Assembly (NCBI RefSeq): GCF_019075875.1
Contig: NZ_JAHOOZ010000001.1
Span: 3,534,001 to 3,598,000 of the forward strand
Reading direction: 5' to 3'
DNA: 64,000 nt
From: Novosphingobium sp. G106
GTDB lineage: Bacteria; Pseudomonadota; Alphaproteobacteria; Sphingomonadales; Sphingomonadaceae
Shown here: piece by piece, positions 62,628 through 64,000 of the stretch
Layout of the letters: each line of letters begins with the position of its first letter
Numbering within the stretch: the stretch's first letter is position 1
Position numbers and translations under genes: made by a program
Notes under the pieces: generated by a model
What the model was told of the DNA's origin: nothing
Database searches by the model: none
What the model saw: the letters and a program-made list of their open reading frames with translations, nothing else

Positions 62628-64000
62628 CTATTGCGGCGCGACGACCAGTCCCGGCTTCCGCCCCGTCAGTTCGCCTTCCAGCACGATCGGCACGCCGTTG
62701 ACGATCGTGGCGTGGACCCCGCGGCCATAGGCCTTGTAGCGGCCGACGCCGCCCGGCAGGTCGCGAACGAATTCCTTGCGCACCGGGCCGATCTGATCGG
62801 GATCGAAGATCATCATGTCGGCCCACTTGCCGACCTGGAGCGTCCCGCGTTCGTGGAAGCCGAGCAGCGCGGCGGGCACCTGCGTGATCTGCCTCACCCC
62901 CTCTTCGAGCGACCAGAGCTGGCGCTCGCGCACCCATTTGCCAAGGAAGTAGCTGCTGAAGTCCGACTGATCGTCCTTGGCGAGGTGCGCGCCGCCGTCC
63001 GAGGTGCCGATGAGGATGCGCGGATCGGTCTGCGAGCGCGCGACCGCCTCGCTCCAGTCGGACGTGTCCATGCGCCAGCGCAGCTTGGTGGCGAAATCGT
63101 CCTTCAGCGCGAGGTCGAGCGCGTGGTCACCCGGCGCGACGCCCTCGCCGACGGCTAGCTCGGCGATACTGCGACCTTGGTGGGTCTCGACCGGCAGGTT
63201 CGGAGAATCGTCGACAAAGACATTGTCCCACTGCGGTGCCGGAATGGTCGTGCCCTTGGCGGGATCGCGGTTCTGGTTCTCGACCGCGAAGCGCATCTCC
63301 TCGCGCGCCCGCGGGTTCTTGAGCAGGGCACGGCGCTCGTCGATCGGCAGGCGCGTCATCGCGTGCCAGCTGAACACCGCCTGCCAGTGGTGGTTGGTCT
63401 CGTCGAAGGCCACGGCACGGTCGAAAGGCCGCGCGATCAGCAGCGAATAGAACGGCGCGCCTTCGGCCTGGGCGCGATCGAGCGCCCTGACCGCATCCTC
63501 CCAGCCGGCGCCCGGCACGTCGATCTTGCTGCGCGCACCCAGCCCCTGGATGATCACCGGCAGCCCCGAGCGGCGGCCGATCTCGATGATATAGTCGTAA
63601 TCGTCTTCCTTGAGCCCGATCGAGGTGCCCGCGGGCAGGAAGCAGATCGATCCCGCACCGTGCCGGCCGGCCTCCTCGGCCAGCGCCAGCACTTCCTCGC
63701 GCGCCGCGAAGCGCGACGGTACCGGGCGGCCGTGGATGTCGGCCTGCGTCGGCGACAGCGAGGTGGAGAATCCGGCGGCACCGGCTTCCATCGCTTGGCG
63801 GACGATCGCGCGCATGGCCTCGATCTCCCCGGCCGTCGCCTCCCGCTCGATCGCCGCATTGCCCATCACCCAGCGGCGCACGTTCGAATGGCCGACATAG
63901 CAGGCGAAATTGACGCCGAGACTGCCCTCCAGCGAGCCGAGGAATTCCGCGAAGGTCTCGAAATTGTCCCAGGCAACGCCCGAGAGCGCAACCGGGTCCA
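62628..64000 (-). CDS. Amidohydrolase, N-acyl-D-amino-acid deacylase-like (5' end off window)
   Basis: The frame is open past the window edge: residues such as FAEFLGSLEGSLGVNFACYV and GHSNVRRWVMGNAAI are encoded to 64000, so internal GTG codons near 63881 are not the start. It shares the family pattern with the gene at 60294: AGAAGFSTSLSPTQADIHGR, GTSDGGAHLAKDDQ, DMMIFDPDQIGP. The HxH metal motif near the N-terminus is beyond the window. It is convergent with the VOC gene (seven bases between stops). Substrate unknown. Confidence 0.9.
   Translation of the reverse strand, partial: DPVALSGVAWDNFETFAEFLGSLEGSLGVNFACYVGHSNVRRWVMGNAAIEREATAGEIEAMRAIVRQAMEAGAAGFSTSLSPTQADIHGRPVPSRFAAREEVLALAEEAGRHGAGSICFLPAGTSIGLKEDDYDYIIEIGRRSGLPVIIQGLGARSKIDVPGAGWEDAVRALDRAQAEGAPFYSLLIARPFDRAVAFDETNHHWQAVFSWHAMTRLPIDERRALLKNPRAREEMRFAVENQNRDPAKGTTIPAPQWDNVFVDDSPNLPVETHQGRSIAELAVGEGVAPGDHALDLALKDDFATKLRWRMDTSDWSEAVARSQTDPRILIGTSDGGAHLAKDDQSDFSSYFLGKWVRERQLWSLEEGVRQITQVPAALLGFHERGTLQVGKWADMMIFDPDQIGPVRKEFVRDLPGGVGRYKAYGRGVHATIVNGVPIVLEGELTGRKPGLVVAPQ

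Noticed and set aside
1..64000. CRISPR array, rRNA operon or tRNA genes
   Set aside because: No regularly spaced direct repeats, conserved rRNA blocks or tRNA cloverleaf were seen on either strand on reading; a dedicated scan was not possible.

Overview
The window looks like chromosome from a GC-rich alphaproteobacterium of the order Sphingomonadales (Novosphingobium/Sphingobium type). The evidence is codon use, a PEP-CTERM protein of the type common in sphingomonads, a Tad (Flp) pilus locus in cpa order, and catabolic genes (steroid-type FAD dehydrogenase, SDR, metal amidohydrolases) at both edges. This is inferred from gene content only. No rRNA, tRNA or CRISPR array was seen.

Layout. (1) 1-2.6 kb: catabolic genes, namely a partial ketosteroid-dehydrogenase-like flavoprotein and an SDR. 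(2) 2.6-18 kb: an accessory zone with an intact IS110 transposase, a tyrosine integrase, orphan small genes, a TetR regulator, PilZ and HTH proteins, an IS256 element with clear inverted repeats and 8-bp target duplications but a frameshifted transposase, a two-component system, an XRE regulator, a PEP-CTERM protein, and decayed IS66 and IS21 remnants. (3) 18.4-30.4 kb: the Tad locus. On the minus strand lie two Flp pilins, cpaB, cpaC, a small exported protein, cpaE, cpaF, tadB, tadC, a tadD-like lipoprotein and cpaA. Divergently lie a TadG-like protein and two TadE-like minor pilins. (4) 30.5-53 kb: a surface-glycan cluster with glycosyltransferases, GT-C-like membrane proteins, a Wzx-type flippase, gmd, fcl, a ColD-like PLP sugar 3-dehydratase with His in place of the catalytic Lys, an SDR epimerase/reductase, an ICMT-like methyltransferase and a fatty-acid hydroxylase. 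(5) 53-54.4 kb: pseudogene debris. (6) 55-59 kb: an M23 peptidase and a second TadG-TadE-TadE cassette without its own secretion machinery. (7) 59-64 kb: amidohydrolases and a VOC protein, the last gene running off the window.

How the genes fit together. The Tad machine (ATPase CpaF, inner-membrane TadB/TadC, secretin CpaC, prepilin peptidase CpaA, localisation protein CpaE) would assemble Flp pili, with TadE/TadG as minor components supplied by two cassettes about 28 kb apart. The glycan cluster begins about 60 bp after the first TadE gene. Its nucleotide-sugar genes point to GDP-4-keto-6-deoxymannose as the hub, leading to GDP-fucose and possibly to a 3,6-dideoxy sugar such as colitose.

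A striking property is that seven otherwise convincing genes are broken by one base at a short mononucleotide run. They are the IS256 transposase, a TadE, a GT87, a GT4, gmd and two GT-C-like genes. Either the assembly has homopolymer errors or these are real switch-like mutations. I annotate these genes as frameshifted and give the run positions.
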